Part shown: positions 34,789 to 45,154 of the stretch, piece by piece | How the letters are laid out: each line of letters starts with the position of its first letter | How positions within the stretch are numbered: the first letter of the stretch is position 1 | DNA from: Fluviicola sp. | Lineage (GTDB): Bacteria > Bacteroidota > Bacteroidia > Flavobacteriales_D > Crocinitomicaceae | Length of the DNA: 64,000 nt | Direction: 5' to 3' | Assembly: GCA_031260455.1 (NCBI GenBank) | Contig: JAIRJW010000070.1 | Location: 1-64,000, forward strand | Notes under the pieces: generated by a model | What the model saw: only the letters and a program-made list of their open reading frames with translations | Database searches by the model: none | Told to the model about the DNA's origin: nothing | Translations under genes and position numbers: made by a program

Positions 34789-35664
34789 TTATCCGTTCAA
34801 TGCTTCCGCACCACCTACAATCTCAAGAATTTCGTTAGTAATTGCAGCCTGACGCGCTTTGTTATAGCTCAATTTCAAGTTTCGCTGCAATTCCTTCGCA
34901 TTATCGGTTGCTTTGTGCATTGCCGTCATACGCGCTCCGTGTTCTGCAGCATGTGAATCCAGCAACGCCTTGAACAATTGAATTTTTAATGTTTTCGGAA
35001 TCAATTCTTCTACGATCTCTTCTTTCGAAGGTTCGAAGATGTAATCTCCCGCTTGTTTATCATTTTCCTGTACAGCAGGAACAATCGGCAATAATTGTTC
35101 TTCTTTCACTTCCTGTGAAGCTGCGTTAATAAATGAGTTGTAGATCACTACAACTTTATCAAATTTCTTTTCCAGGAATGCTTTCATTGCAAACTCAGCA
35201 ACTACAGACACATTTTCAAATGATAAATCAGCGAAGATATCTTCAGCGATTCCTGTTCCGGCTGTATTGAAGTACATATCGGAACGTTTAAACGCATCTC
35301 TTGCCTTCTTTCCGAGGCATAGTAAACTCACATTAGAGTTCGAATATTCTCCAGTAATCGCCAAATTTACGCGTTTGATTATGTTGTTATTGAAACCACC
35401 GCACAATCCGCGATTGGAGGTGATTGCAATCATCAAAACATTTTCAACCGGACGGGATGCAGCCAGCGCATTTTCTGAAATATCCAGCGAAGCTGTCAAA
35501 TTACCCAAAATTTCCTGCAGCTTTTCGGCATAAGGGCGCATTTGAGTAATAGCATCCTGAGCACGCTTTAATTTTGCAGCAGAAACCATCTTCATCGCAG
35601 AAGTAATCTGCATAGTAGATCCCACTGAAGTAATTCGATTTCGTATTTCCTTTAAACTTGGCAT
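34789..35664 (-). CDS. atpG: F1 ATP synthase gamma subunit
   Basis: A 291-residue central-stalk subunit. The N-terminal MPSLKEIRNRITSVGSTMQITSAM coiled-coil start, the TSNRGLCGGFNNNI segment and the C-terminal ARMTAMHKATDNAKELQRNL helix are diagnostic. It rotates inside the alpha/beta ring. It is the last gene of the local atp operon; beta and epsilon genes do not follow, and a terminator lies immediately downstream. Confidence 0.97.
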   Translation of the reverse strand: MPSLKEIRNRITSVGSTMQITSAMKMVSAAKLKRAQDAITQMRPYAEKLQEILGNLTASLDISENALAASRPVENVLMIAITSNRGLCGGFNNNIIKRVNLAITGEYSNSNVSLLCLGKKARDAFKRSDMYFNTAGTGIAEDIFADLSFENVSVVAEFAMKAFLEKKFDKVVVIYNSFINAASQEVKEEQLLPIVPAVQENDKQAGDYIFEPSKEEIVEELIPKTLKIQLFKALLDSHAAEHGARMTAMHKATDNAKELQRNLKLSYNKARQAAITNEILEIVGGAEALNG

Positions 35665-35670
35665 AACTTT

Positions 35671-35738
35671 AATTATGAATTATCAATTATCAATTACGGA
35701 AGTGTAATCGATAATTGATAATTATTCAATTCATAATT
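35671..35738. repeat. large imperfect palindrome between atpA and atpG
   Basis: Arms of about 26-30 bases built of TAATTGATAATT-type words (35671-35696 and 35705-35738) can fold on each other with a short loop. It occupies nearly the whole atpA-atpG gap. There is no terminal T-run, so it looks like an RNA-stability or processing structure, or an inserted repeat. Confidence 0.6.
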
Positions 35739-35741
35739 CTA

Positions 35742-37316
35742 TTAATATTTCGCAGCGATATCTTTCGCAACTTTTCCCAGTACATCTGTATCAGCGTCTT
35801 CGTATTTACCTGCTTTTAACCGAACCAATACATCGGAATGTTTGGCTTCCAGGAAATCCAGGTATTCTTTTTCGAATTCCTTTACTTTGCTCACAGGAAC
35901 GTTTTGCATCAATCCTTTTGTACCTACATAGATAATCGCAATTTGCTTCTCTACCGGATAAGGATCTCCTTCACGCTGTTTCAAAATCTCCAGGTTACGT
36001 GCTCCTTTATCCAATACGGATTTCGTAGCTGCATCCAAATCGGAACCAAACTTCGCAAACGCTTCCAACTCACGGTACTGAGCCTGATCCAGTTTCAATG
36101 TACCTGCAACTTTCTTCATGGATTTGATTTGCGCGTTACCTCCCACACGGGATACGGAGATACCTACGTTAATCGCCGGACGAATACCTGCGTTGAACAA
36201 ATCACCTTCCAGGAAGATCTGTCCGTCTGTAATCGAAATTACGTTTGTAGGGATGTATGCAGAAACGTCGCCAGCTTGCGTTTCGATGATCGGCAATGCT
36301 GTCAGTGAACCTCCACCTTTCACAATTCCTTTCAATGACTCAGGAAGGTCGTTCATCTGAGCAGCAATCTTATCATCTGAGATGATTTTAGCCGCACGCT
36401 CCAACAAACGAGAGTGAAGGTAGAATACGTCTCCAGGATAAGCTTCACGGCCCGGAGGACGACGCAATAACAAAGATACCTCACGGTAAGCAACTGCCTG
36501 TTTGGAAAGGTCATCAAATACGATCAATGCAGGACGTCCCGAATCGCGGAAGAACTCACCGATTGCAGCACCCGTCATCGGAGCGTAGAACTGCATCGGA
36601 GCCGGGTCAGAAGCATTTGCAGCAACGATTACGGTGTAAGCCATTGCACCCGCATCTTCCAGTTTCTTATAGATTCCCGCAACTGTAGAACCTTTCTGAC
36701 CTATTGCAACATAGATACAGAATACAGGTTCTCCGCGGTCGTAAAATTCTTTTTGATTGATAATCGCGTCAATCGCAACCGTTGTTTTTCCTGTCTGACG
36801 GTCACCGATGATCAGCTCACGCTGTCCGCGTCCGATCGGAATCATCGCATCTACTGCTTTGATACCTGTCTGAAGCGGCTCCGTTACCGGCTGACGGAAG
36901 ATAACTCCCGGGGCTTTACGCTCGATCGGCATTTCGTACAACTGGCCTGTGACAGGACCTTTTCCGTCAATCGGGTTACCTATAGTATCCACAACACGAC
37001 CAACCATTCCGTCACCAACGTTAACAGAAGCAATCCGGTTCAAACGTTTTACAGTATCCCCTTCTTTTACAGAAGAAGAACGGCCCAGCAATACAACCCC
37101 TACGTTATCTTCTTCGAGGTTCAGTGCGATTCCCTGCAAACCACCATCGAACTCAACCAATTCTCCGTATTGAACTCCTTTCAATCCGTAAACGCGAGCG
37201 ATACCGTCACCGATCTGTAAAACCGTACCTACTTCTTGCAACTCAGCTTCCGAACGGAATCCTGATAACTGCTCTCTTAAAATTGCAGAAACTTCTGCTG
37301 GTTTAACATCTGCCAT
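35742..37316 (-). CDS. atpA: F1 ATP synthase alpha subunit
   Basis: A 524-residue nucleotide-binding subunit. The Walker A motif GDRQTGKT is at residues 171-178, the Walker B region reads [19 protein letters not shown] and the arginine-finger region includes [20 protein letters not shown]. It forms the catalytic hexamer with beta, whose gene is not in this window. Confidence 0.98.
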   Translation of the reverse strand: MADVKPAEVSAILREQLSGFRSEAELQEVGTVLQIGDGIARVYGLKGVQYGELVEFDGGLQGIALNLEEDNVGVVLLGRSSSVKEGDTVKRLNRIASVNVGDGMVGRVVDTIGNPIDGKGPVTGQLYEMPIERKAPGVIFRQPVTEPLQTGIKAVDAMIPIGRGQRELIIGDRQTGKTTVAIDAIINQKEFYDRGEPVFCIYVAIGQKGSTVAGIYKKLEDAGAMAYTVIVAANASDPAPMQFYAPMTGAAIGEFFRDSGRPALIVFDDLSKQAVAYREVSLLLRRPPGREAYPGDVFYLHSRLLERAAKIISDDKIAAQMNDLPESLKGIVKGGGSLTALPIIETQAGDVSAYIPTNVISITDGQIFLEGDLFNAGIRPAINVGISVSRVGGNAQIKSMKKVAGTLKLDQAQYRELEAFAKFGSDLDAATKSVLDKGARNLEILKQREGDPYPVEKQIAIIYVGTKGLMQNVPVSKVKEFEKEYLDFLEAKHSDVLVRLKAGKYEDADTDVLGKVAKDIAAKY

Positions 37317-37350
37317 GTTTTCCTTTTTTATATGAAGAGTTACCCTCTTA

Positions 37351-37884
37351 CTATCTTGTTAAACGTTGTTTCAATTTATTCATTTGCGACGCTACCGAAG
37401 CATCAATCTGGTCATCACCCATACGAACGATAAAACCTCCGATCAGATCTGCATCGATCTTTTCTGTCAGCTCAACCGTTCCGGATGTGAAATTCTGAAC
37501 TTTGGAAACGATTTCTTTCTTCACTTTATCATCCAGTCTGTGTGCGCTAATCAAAGTCACTGGTATGATTCCCAGATACTGTTTCAAAATAGCGTCAAAA
37601 GATTCCGCAATCTGAGGCAAATAAGCCTCACGGCCATTCTTCACGATCAATTCTACAAACGAAGCTGTCGCTTTATCGAACTGGTCAAAAACGGCGTTCA
37701 ATACGGCAATCTTTTTATCTGCCTTCACAACCGGGCTTTCAAGCATCAGCTCCAAGTCGCGGTTTTCAGCACAAACAGTTGCCATGTATTTCATATCTGC
37801 CGCGATGGCATCCACTTTGTTCTGCTCGATTGCCAGATCCAACAAAGCCTGTGCATAACGGGAGGCTGATTTCGAACTCTTCAT
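37351..37884 (-). CDS. atpH: F1 ATP synthase delta subunit
   Basis: A 177-residue peripheral-stalk subunit. The N-terminal [20 protein letters not shown] and the C-terminal [25 protein letters not shown] are family signatures. It links F1 to the b subunit stalk. Its start lies nine bases after the atpF stop. Confidence 0.95.
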   Translation of the reverse strand: MKSSKSASRYAQALLDLAIEQNKVDAIAADMKYMATVCAENRDLELMLESPVVKADKKIAVLNAVFDQFDKATASFVELIVKNGREAYLPQIAESFDAILKQYLGIIPVTLISAHRLDDKVKKEIVSKVQNFTSGTVELTEKIDADLIGGFIVRMGDDQIDASVASQMNKLKQRLTR

Positions 37885-37893
37885 TTCTATCGA

Positions 37894-38388
37894 TTAGTTC
37901 AAGTTAATATCACCTGCCATTTTCTCAGCCAACGCTTTTTGCTTTTCATCGGAAGACAATTCTCCGCGGATGATTTTCTCAGCGATCTCCAAGGAAATTG
38001 CAGCAACCTGCGTTTTCAATTCTGCGATTGCAGCTGTTTTTTCAGCATTAATTGTCACACGAGCTGAATCAACAATTTTATTCGCCTCTGCTTTTGCAGC
38101 ATTCTTAGCATCCTCAACCATTTTCACAGCTGTTTCTTTTGCATCTTTCACAATTGCATCACGTTCTGCTTTCGCTTCTTTCAGCAAATTTTCATTCCGA
38201 GCCTGTAATGCACGCATTTCAGCTTGTGTTTTTTCAGCCAATTCCAATGCATCGGTAATTTTCTGTGCACGTGCATTCACTGATGTCAAAATCGGTTTCC
38301 AAATAAATTTGGTCAAAACGAACAGCAAAAGCAAGAATACCAACCCTGTCCAAAATATTAAGCCTAAATCCGGTGTAATTAAACCCAT
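37894..38388 (-). CDS. atpF: Fo ATP synthase b subunit
   Basis: A 164-residue stator subunit with one N-terminal membrane span (LIFWTGLVFLLLLFVLTKFIW) and a long alanine/lysine/glutamate-rich coiled coil (residues 35-150). Family length is normal. Confidence 0.95.
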   Translation of the reverse strand: MGLITPDLGLIFWTGLVFLLLLFVLTKFIWKPILTSVNARAQKITDALELAEKTQAEMRALQARNENLLKEAKAERDAIVKDAKETAVKMVEDAKNAAKAEANKIVDSARVTINAEKTAAIAELKTQVAAISLEIAEKIIRGELSSDEKQKALAEKMAGDINLN

Positions 38389-38467
38389 TATGTTTATTAT
38401 TTAGTTTGAATTTTTTTCCAATTAAAAAAAGCTTGCTGCAACCAACCGTTGCAACAAGCCCCTTTCA

Positions 38468-39828
<1,361 letters not shown>

Positions 39829-39866
39829 TGCTTAATAATATTTAGATAAAACCCTAAATTTTGGCG

Positions 39867-39874
39867 CAAAGGTA
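39867..39874 (-). promoter_or_regulatory. promoter of the atpB-E-F-H-A-G operon
   Basis: Minus strand TACCTTTG fits TAnnTTTG, with a TTG 19 bases upstream as -33 element. It lies 39 bases before the atpB ATG. The upstream atpI-like gene may also read through. Confidence 0.65.
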
Positions 39875-39983
39875 GTTAATCTTTCAGAAACACCAAGAAA
39901 AATTTGTAAACAAATACGTTTTTACCGCATCTATGGTTAGTAAAAGTTCTTTTGTCAAAAGAAATGATTTTCAAGCGGTTGTT

Positions 39984-40103
39984 TGTGGGTGATTTCGGCA
40001 GGGTGAGCCTGGGATTTAGCAGGAAGACGAATGAGGCTTATGAGCTCCAAAAACCGGAATTCTGCCTTACCCACACAAATTTATAAAATTGTGTAGAAAG
40101 TCC
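39984..40103. repeat. branched palindromic element between atpI-like gene and atpB
   Basis: Nested complementary arms: TGTGGGT (39984-39990) with ACCCACA (40069-40075), GGCAG (39997-40001) with CTGCC (40062-40066), and AGCCT (40006-40010) with AGGCT (40034-40038); a further ACACAA/TTGTGT hairpin follows. It is more GC-rich than the surrounding spacer, and no protein is encoded. It may be a structured RNA element or a mobile repeat. Confidence 0.5.
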
Positions 40104-40162
40104 TGTTTATCGGTCAAGAAGAAAGTTTCCACTGCTACAATACCCTAACTCTAATCAAGAAA

Positions 40163-40531
40163 TCAGACCTTGCGCACTTTCACCAGCATCCAAAGTGCCT
40201 GAACAACCAGCATCGCCAGGAAGAAGCTCATGAAATACCAAACGAATTCCTTAAAGGATTCCTTCCAGACATACTTCACAATCAACACAAAAAATAAGAC
40301 CAGGATCATCTGAAGCCCGCTTCCAAGTATAAAACGCTGCACATGTGATTCGGTTGTTTTCTTTGTTCCCGACATCATGATTGCCGTACTTCCGAAAAAA
40401 ATACCCAACAAGCCAATAATTCCCGTCAGGTGATTCGCAGGAATGACCCAATGCGATTTCATCCCGATCATCATCAGGTAAGTCAAGGCAATCAGTGTTA
40501 GGCTCAAAAAGGCTCCAATTCGTTTATTCAT
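40163..40531 (-). CDS. four-helix membrane protein, AtpI-like position
   Basis: A 122-residue protein with four hydrophobic segments (residues about 7-25, 35-53, 70-88, 95-115) and a basic end. Sequence similarity is too weak for a family call, but size, topology and place between atpZ and atpB suggest an AtpI-like assembly factor for the c-ring. Its ATG overlaps the atpZ stop by eight bases, so the two are coupled. Confidence 0.65.
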   Translation of the reverse strand: MNKRIGAFLSLTLIALTYLMMIGMKSHWVIPANHLTGIIGLLGIFFGSTAIMMSGTKKTTESHVQRFILGSGLQMILVLFFVLIVKYVWKESFKEFVWYFMSFFLAMLVVQALWMLVKVRKV

Positions 40532-40757
40532 CCTCTTTTTCTTTTGACATATTGATCACTTCCCGGATAATGAGATACATTGCAGCTACAACTCCTGCAA
40601 GCGTGCAGATCAATGTATACATACTTCCCCCGGGATTGTATTTTTCATCCAGCCAGACTCCTAAAAAAGCAGCTCCGGCAATAATCACTCCCATCTGAAC
40701 AGCCGCTCCGCTGAACCGAACGTAGTTCTTAATCTGTTTTTTCGGCTTATCATTCAT
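40524..40757 (-). CDS. AtpZ/AtpI-family accessory protein
   Basis: A 77-residue protein with two membrane helices (AAVQMGVIIAGAAFLGVWLDE and YTLICTLAGVVAAMYLIIRE) joined by a glycine-rich loop, as in AtpZ (F0F1-ATPase subunit, putative). The ATG at 40757 is favoured because it starts the conserved basic N-terminus. It stands between the PorW-like gene and the ATP synthase genes. Confidence 0.82.
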   Translation of the reverse strand: MNDKPKKQIKNYVRFSGAAVQMGVIIAGAAFLGVWLDEKYNPGGSMYTLICTLAGVVAAMYLIIREVINMSKEKEDE

Positions 40758-40773
40758 AATACACTTATTTGAA

Positions 40774-43449
40774 TCAATAGTTCTCGTCAAAGAACAACTG
40801 GTACTCATCAAGTTTCCCAGTATCAAATAAGGTAAGTAAATTTTTCTCGGAAATAAACAAAATTTTCATTTTTTGCAAATCCAGCAAGTGATTCCTGGTG
40901 CGCTTGTAGAAAGAAACATAAGAAGCCGCTTCTATTTCATCTTTGAACTGTTTGATTAAAATCACGTTATCATCTTTCAATACTTTTGAAGTGACATTTA
41001 ATCTAAGCCGACTATAGTATTCTTTATTGAAATCCACCACACGGGTTTTAGCAACTACATTATTGATTTTATCCGTCAGGAAGATCAGCACAAACATCGG
41101 CTCACCCTCGGAATAAGTATAAATGCTTTTCTTTTCAAAACTTACCGGTGTATTGACAGAATATCCATCCAGGATGATCTTTTTCATCTCTTCCGCTTTC
41201 TCAGCCTCCGGAGTTTTAGGATATAGCGCGATTAAAGTATCCAAAGTCGGTAAAACCATCTTTTTATCTTCATACATTTTCGCCTGGGCCATCGCTTTCA
41301 GCAAAATATATTTACTTCTGTACGGATTGTCCTTCTCAGTATCAAGCACTGTGTTGGCCTTATTGACAACCGGGTAATAAAGTCCTCTTTCGAAACGATC
41401 CAAGTCAATCAGATAAGCTTCCTGCGTAAGTTTTTCCCGTTCTTTTTTCTTGATGAAGTAATCCGGATCTCTCAGATATCCGGCATAATCAGATGTCGGA
41501 TAATTAATCAGGATATATTCTTTTTGCTCCATCGCAGCCGGATCTTCCGGATTGTGCAGCTTATAGATCTGGTAAGCTGCCATGAGTTTCATGTCGCTTT
41601 CAAAATCTTTCCCCAACATGATACGATACTGTTGTTCCGCCAGAGCTGTTTCATTCAATTGCTCACTGTAAATTCCCCCGGCATCAAAATAAGCATTCAT
41701 CATCCTCGAATACGAAGCCTGCAAAGCTGAATCAGACAATGGAAGTTTGGCAACCAGCATTTCCGGAGTCAGCGAATCCAGGGCTGTTGCACCACCATCA
41801 GTCTTTGTCGCTTTAGCGGTATTGCTTGTATCGGACTGATCCGTGAAGCTGGCAAAAACAATTTTTTCCGACCTCCTCCAATCATCCTCGTTTTCGCGTT
41901 GCCCCCATTGTCTTCGGAATTCTTCAAATCCTTCGTTTTTTGCCTTATCATTGTTCCAGTAGAATTTGTTTCCGCCTCCACCCGAAGTAGTCTTCTTACT
42001 TTGAATTTCCTGTAGTGCTGCCAGCCTGATTGCATTCTGACGTTGGCGCTCTTCCTCTTCTTTCTTCAATTTTTTGATCACTCCTCCGGCAAATTCCAAT
42101 TGTTCAGAAGGTGATAATTTTGCAATACGCTGAACGCTATCTTCATACTGGGCTGTTTCAATAGCTGTCACCAGACTTTGCAACTTGGAAGCCTTGTTTT
42201 GAATCGCTTCGTAATTCGGATAGGTTTCCGGGATCACCTTCGCACAGCTATCGTAGTATTTTTGCGCGCTCAGGTAATCTTTTCCTGAGAAACTCATATC
42301 TCCCAGCTTTTCATACGCCATTCCTTTCTGACGGTTGTTCGAAGTGGAATAAAATGCAGACCTGGTATAATTTGCTTTAGCCCCTTCTTCATTAGATTCG
42401 ATCTGATCCATTTTACCTAATGTAAAATAAATTTGATCCTTAAACTCCGCATTTTTGGTATCGCGAAGCATTTTCTTCAGGTTTTTGCGCACTTTATCTC
42501 CCCCGGCATTCAATGCATTTTTCAGACTTGCATTGAAGCTCATTTCATAGCCTGCATTGTATTTCAAAACGCGTTGATAATGATAGGCTGCCTTGGTCCG
42601 GTCTCCCGTATTTTCATAAAGCTGACCAAGGATAAAATTGACCCGCGCCTTGTCTTTGGATTTTCTTGCATACTTTAGTGCATTGGCCAGCGCCTTGATT
42701 TCTCCTTCCGTATCTTTTCGCTTCTCACAAAAAACAGCGCGGGTAATTGCCACGTCATAACGCAACTTTTTTGGAAACTTTGCAGGCTCTTTTTCTTTGG
42801 ATTTCTTCTTGCTCTTTTTCTTTTTGGACTTGGAATTCGAAGATTTGGAATGATCCTTAGTACTTTTCGAGCCTCCATTTTCCATTGATTCCTGGGATTT
42901 TTCCAGGCTCGTAATAGCAAAATTCGCTTCGGTGAATTTCCCCTGTTCCATGTAGGTTCTTGCCATCCACATTTCAGCTATGTAGGCCGATTTATCTGAT
43001 GCAAAAAACTTCTTGGTATATTCAAAATTTTTGAATGCCAGATCATAATCACGGCGGTAAAAATTCGCAATCCCGATAGTAATCCAGTTTTCATCGATCC
43101 AGCGATTGTGCTCTTCTTTTTTAGAAGCTGGTTTTTCCATAGATGGCATAGCATGCCGCTGGATTACTTTGGTACATTTGGAAATAGCGGTATCGATCGG
43201 GGAATACATATTTTTGACTTCCTCCTCGGTAGGCAAAACCAGAATCGGAAGAATACTGTAAAAATCTTCTTTCTTGTTTTCGCGATAGGTTTTCATTGCT
43301 CCGTCCAACAAATCATTTGCGTTGAAGTAGCCGTTATAATGCGCTGTTGTACCATGATAAGCCCTGCTGAGCAAGGTATTCTTTTCGGTAGAACACGCCC
43401 ATATCAGGGAAATAATTCCCAGGTAGATACAAATATGTAATTTCTTCAT
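40774..43449 (-). CDS. PorW/SprE-like type IX secretion TPR lipoprotein
   Basis: An 891-residue lipoprotein: signal with lipobox LIWAC (acylated Cys19), then the N-terminal STEKNTLLSRAYHGTTAHYN segment typical of the PorW/SprE family, and TPR arrays at roughly 100-420 and 580-760 (YDLAFKNFEYTKKFFASD; TKAAYHYQRVLKYNAG; YLSAQKYYDSCAKVIPE). A lysine/serine-rich low-complexity stretch lies near residues 187-225 and a glutamine/glutamate/arginine-rich stretch near 470-500. PorW/SprE anchors the type IX secretion and gliding machinery. The ATG at 43449 is the only start that gives the lipobox. atpZ follows after 16 bases. Confidence 0.78.
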   Translation of the reverse strand: MKKLHICIYLGIISLIWACSTEKNTLLSRAYHGTTAHYNGYFNANDLLDGAMKTYRENKKEDFYSILPILVLPTEEEVKNMYSPIDTAISKCTKVIQRHAMPSMEKPASKKEEHNRWIDENWITIGIANFYRRDYDLAFKNFEYTKKFFASDKSAYIAEMWMARTYMEQGKFTEANFAITSLEKSQESMENGGSKSTKDHSKSSNSKSKKKKSKKKSKEKEPAKFPKKLRYDVAITRAVFCEKRKDTEGEIKALANALKYARKSKDKARVNFILGQLYENTGDRTKAAYHYQRVLKYNAGYEMSFNASLKNALNAGGDKVRKNLKKMLRDTKNAEFKDQIYFTLGKMDQIESNEEGAKANYTRSAFYSTSNNRQKGMAYEKLGDMSFSGKDYLSAQKYYDSCAKVIPETYPNYEAIQNKASKLQSLVTAIETAQYEDSVQRIAKLSPSEQLEFAGGVIKKLKKEEEERQRQNAIRLAALQEIQSKKTTSGGGGNKFYWNNDKAKNEGFEEFRRQWGQRENEDDWRRSEKIVFASFTDQSDTSNTAKATKTDGGATALDSLTPEMLVAKLPLSDSALQASYSRMMNAYFDAGGIYSEQLNETALAEQQYRIMLGKDFESDMKLMAAYQIYKLHNPEDPAAMEQKEYILINYPTSDYAGYLRDPDYFIKKKEREKLTQEAYLIDLDRFERGLYYPVVNKANTVLDTEKDNPYRSKYILLKAMAQAKMYEDKKMVLPTLDTLIALYPKTPEAEKAEEMKKIILDGYSVNTPVSFEKKSIYTYSEGEPMFVLIFLTDKINNVVAKTRVVDFNKEYYSRLRLNVTSKVLKDDNVILIKQFKDEIEAASYVSFYKRTRNHLLDLQKMKILFISEKNLLTLFDTGKLDEYQLFFDENY

Positions 43450-43575
43450 TCGAATGAATAATCTGCGCCGATGTGATTTAAGATTAACTAATAAATGGCA
43501 AATATATTGTTTTGATGAACAAAACAATTCATCCAATCCGGTAATTCGATTAAAATCAACTCTGAAACCGGCTTT

Positions 43576-44232
43576 CTAGGGTTTTGGTGCCTGATCCTTT
43601 TCTCCATATTTCCGATGGATCTCCAGGATCTGTCTGGCATCACCGGCATCAAGTCCCAGGCTATCCGCGATTTCTTTCGCCCGCAGCACCTGGTCTACCG
43701 TAAGTCCGGTACTGTCGGTTTCACTATGCAGTGCGTTTTTCAGAAAAATGGTGCTTTCTCCCAAAGCAGGAACTGTTTTTGTTGAAATGTTTTTCACCGG
43801 CTCATAAAACAGGGAATTGGCCTTTGTTTTTTTCGGGAAGAAATTGCTCTTTTCATCATAAGATTCGACCAAAACCAGCAGCACACTCACAATGTAGAGC
43901 GATTTGATGACTGCAAAGAGAACACCTAAAAATTTGTTTAACGGCGACAGCTGGACCACCTTAATCATTTTTTCAACCATTTTTCCACCGAAATAGACCA
44001 CTGCTCCCACTCCCAGGAAAGTCAGTGTAAAGGCCACAACCGGCAAATATTCGGAATCCCAGTGAAAAGAAGCCTTCAGCCAGTTTGCCGTGTAATCGGA
44101 GAAATGGATTCCTACATAAATTCCAACCAGAATGGCCAGCAAGGTAAACAATTCGATGACGAAACCATGCTTAAAACCCTTGTAAGCTCCATAAAGAACC
44201 GGAATCAGAATCAGAATATCCAGAAAATTCAT
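43576..44232 (-). CDS. CvpA-family membrane protein
   Basis: A 218-residue protein. The first 120 residues carry four hydrophobic segments and the CvpA opening NFLDILILIPVLYGAYKGFKHGFVIELFTLLAILVG. The C-terminal 90 residues are soluble. E. coli CvpA is needed for colicin V production and envelope stress tolerance; the role here is unknown. It lies 126 bases upstream of the PorW-like gene in the same direction. Confidence 0.86.
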   Translation of the reverse strand: MNFLDILILIPVLYGAYKGFKHGFVIELFTLLAILVGIYVGIHFSDYTANWLKASFHWDSEYLPVVAFTLTFLGVGAVVYFGGKMVEKMIKVVQLSPLNKFLGVLFAVIKSLYIVSVLLVLVESYDEKSNFFPKKTKANSLFYEPVKNISTKTVPALGESTIFLKNALHSETDSTGLTVDQVLRAKEIADSLGLDAGDARQILEIHRKYGEKDQAPKP

Positions 44233-44338
44233 GTCCCAAAATTGGGAAATTCAATCCGGAATAAGCTGGAGAGAAGAAGAAAGATACAAACGACAAATTG
44301 TGTATTGAGATTAAAGCCCCGGCTTGTTATATTTTACA

Positions 44339-45049
44339 TTATGCAATATTTGTAAAGACTTGCTGAATATCATCGTCGTCTTCGATCTTATCGAGCATTT
44401 TTTCAATATCTGCCAATTGTTCTTCAGTAAATTCAACCGGTGTTGTAGGGAAACGCTCCAGATTCGATTTCAGGATCTCAATTCCACGCTCCTCCAGAGC
44501 TGAGCTAATTGTTCCGAAAGCGGTATAATCTCCGTATACAAAAACATGCTCGTCTGTTACTTCAATTTCCTCACAACCTGCATCGATCAACTCCAATTCC
44601 AATTCTTCCGGATCCATTCCGTCTGTTTTCACTAATTGAAAAACAGATTTCCGGTCAAACATAAATTCCAGAGAACCATTAGGAACAACTCCTCCGCCTG
44701 CTTTATTGAAATAGGATTTCACGTTTGCTACAGTTCTGGTCGGATTATCCGTAGCACATTCTACATAAACCAGCACTCCGTGTGGCCCTTTTCCTTCATA
44801 ATCAACCTGGGTGAACGACGCAACATCTTTTTGATTTGCTCTTTTTATCGCAGCTTCGATGTTATCTTTCGGCATATTCTCTGCCTTCGCATTTTGAATA
44901 GCCGTCCGCAACTTGGCATTAGTAGCAGGATCTTGTCCTCCTTCTTTTGCTGCCATAGTAATGGCTTTACCTAATTTCGGAAACAATTTAGACATTTTGC
45001 CCCATCGTTTTTCTTTCGCTGCTCTTCGGTATTCAAATGCTCTTCCCAT
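44339..45049 (-). CDS. YebC/PmpR-family DNA-binding regulator
   Basis: A 236-residue protein. The N-terminal [20 protein letters not shown], the segment [18 protein letters not shown] and [16 protein letters not shown] mark YebC/TACO1. Members act as transcription regulators or help ribosomes through proline stretches. ATG at 45049 is the family start; the -7 box at 45070-45077 lies inside the longer frame. Confidence 0.94.
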   Translation of the reverse strand: MGRAFEYRRAAKEKRWGKMSKLFPKLGKAITMAAKEGGQDPATNAKLRTAIQNAKAENMPKDNIEAAIKRANQKDVASFTQVDYEGKGPHGVLVYVECATDNPTRTVANVKSYFNKAGGGVVPNGSLEFMFDRKSVFQLVKTDGMDPEELELELIDAGCEEIEVTDEHVFVYGDYTAFGTISSALEERGIEILKSNLERFPTTPVEFTEEQLADIEKMLDKIEDDDDIQQVFTNIA

Positions 45050-45069
45050 TTCTACTGTTTTATTTCCGG

Positions 45070-45077
45070 CAAAAATA
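45070..45077 (-). promoter_or_regulatory. -7 box for the YebC-family gene
   Basis: Minus strand TATTTTTG, an exact TAnnTTTG, 20 bases before the ATG at 45049. Confidence 0.55.
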
Positions 45078-45154
45078 ATCAAAACCTTTTTTTTCCGTCA
45101 ACCTGAAGTTTCAATTTCTAAACCGATGCCGTAAAAAGTTAATATCTTTACAAA

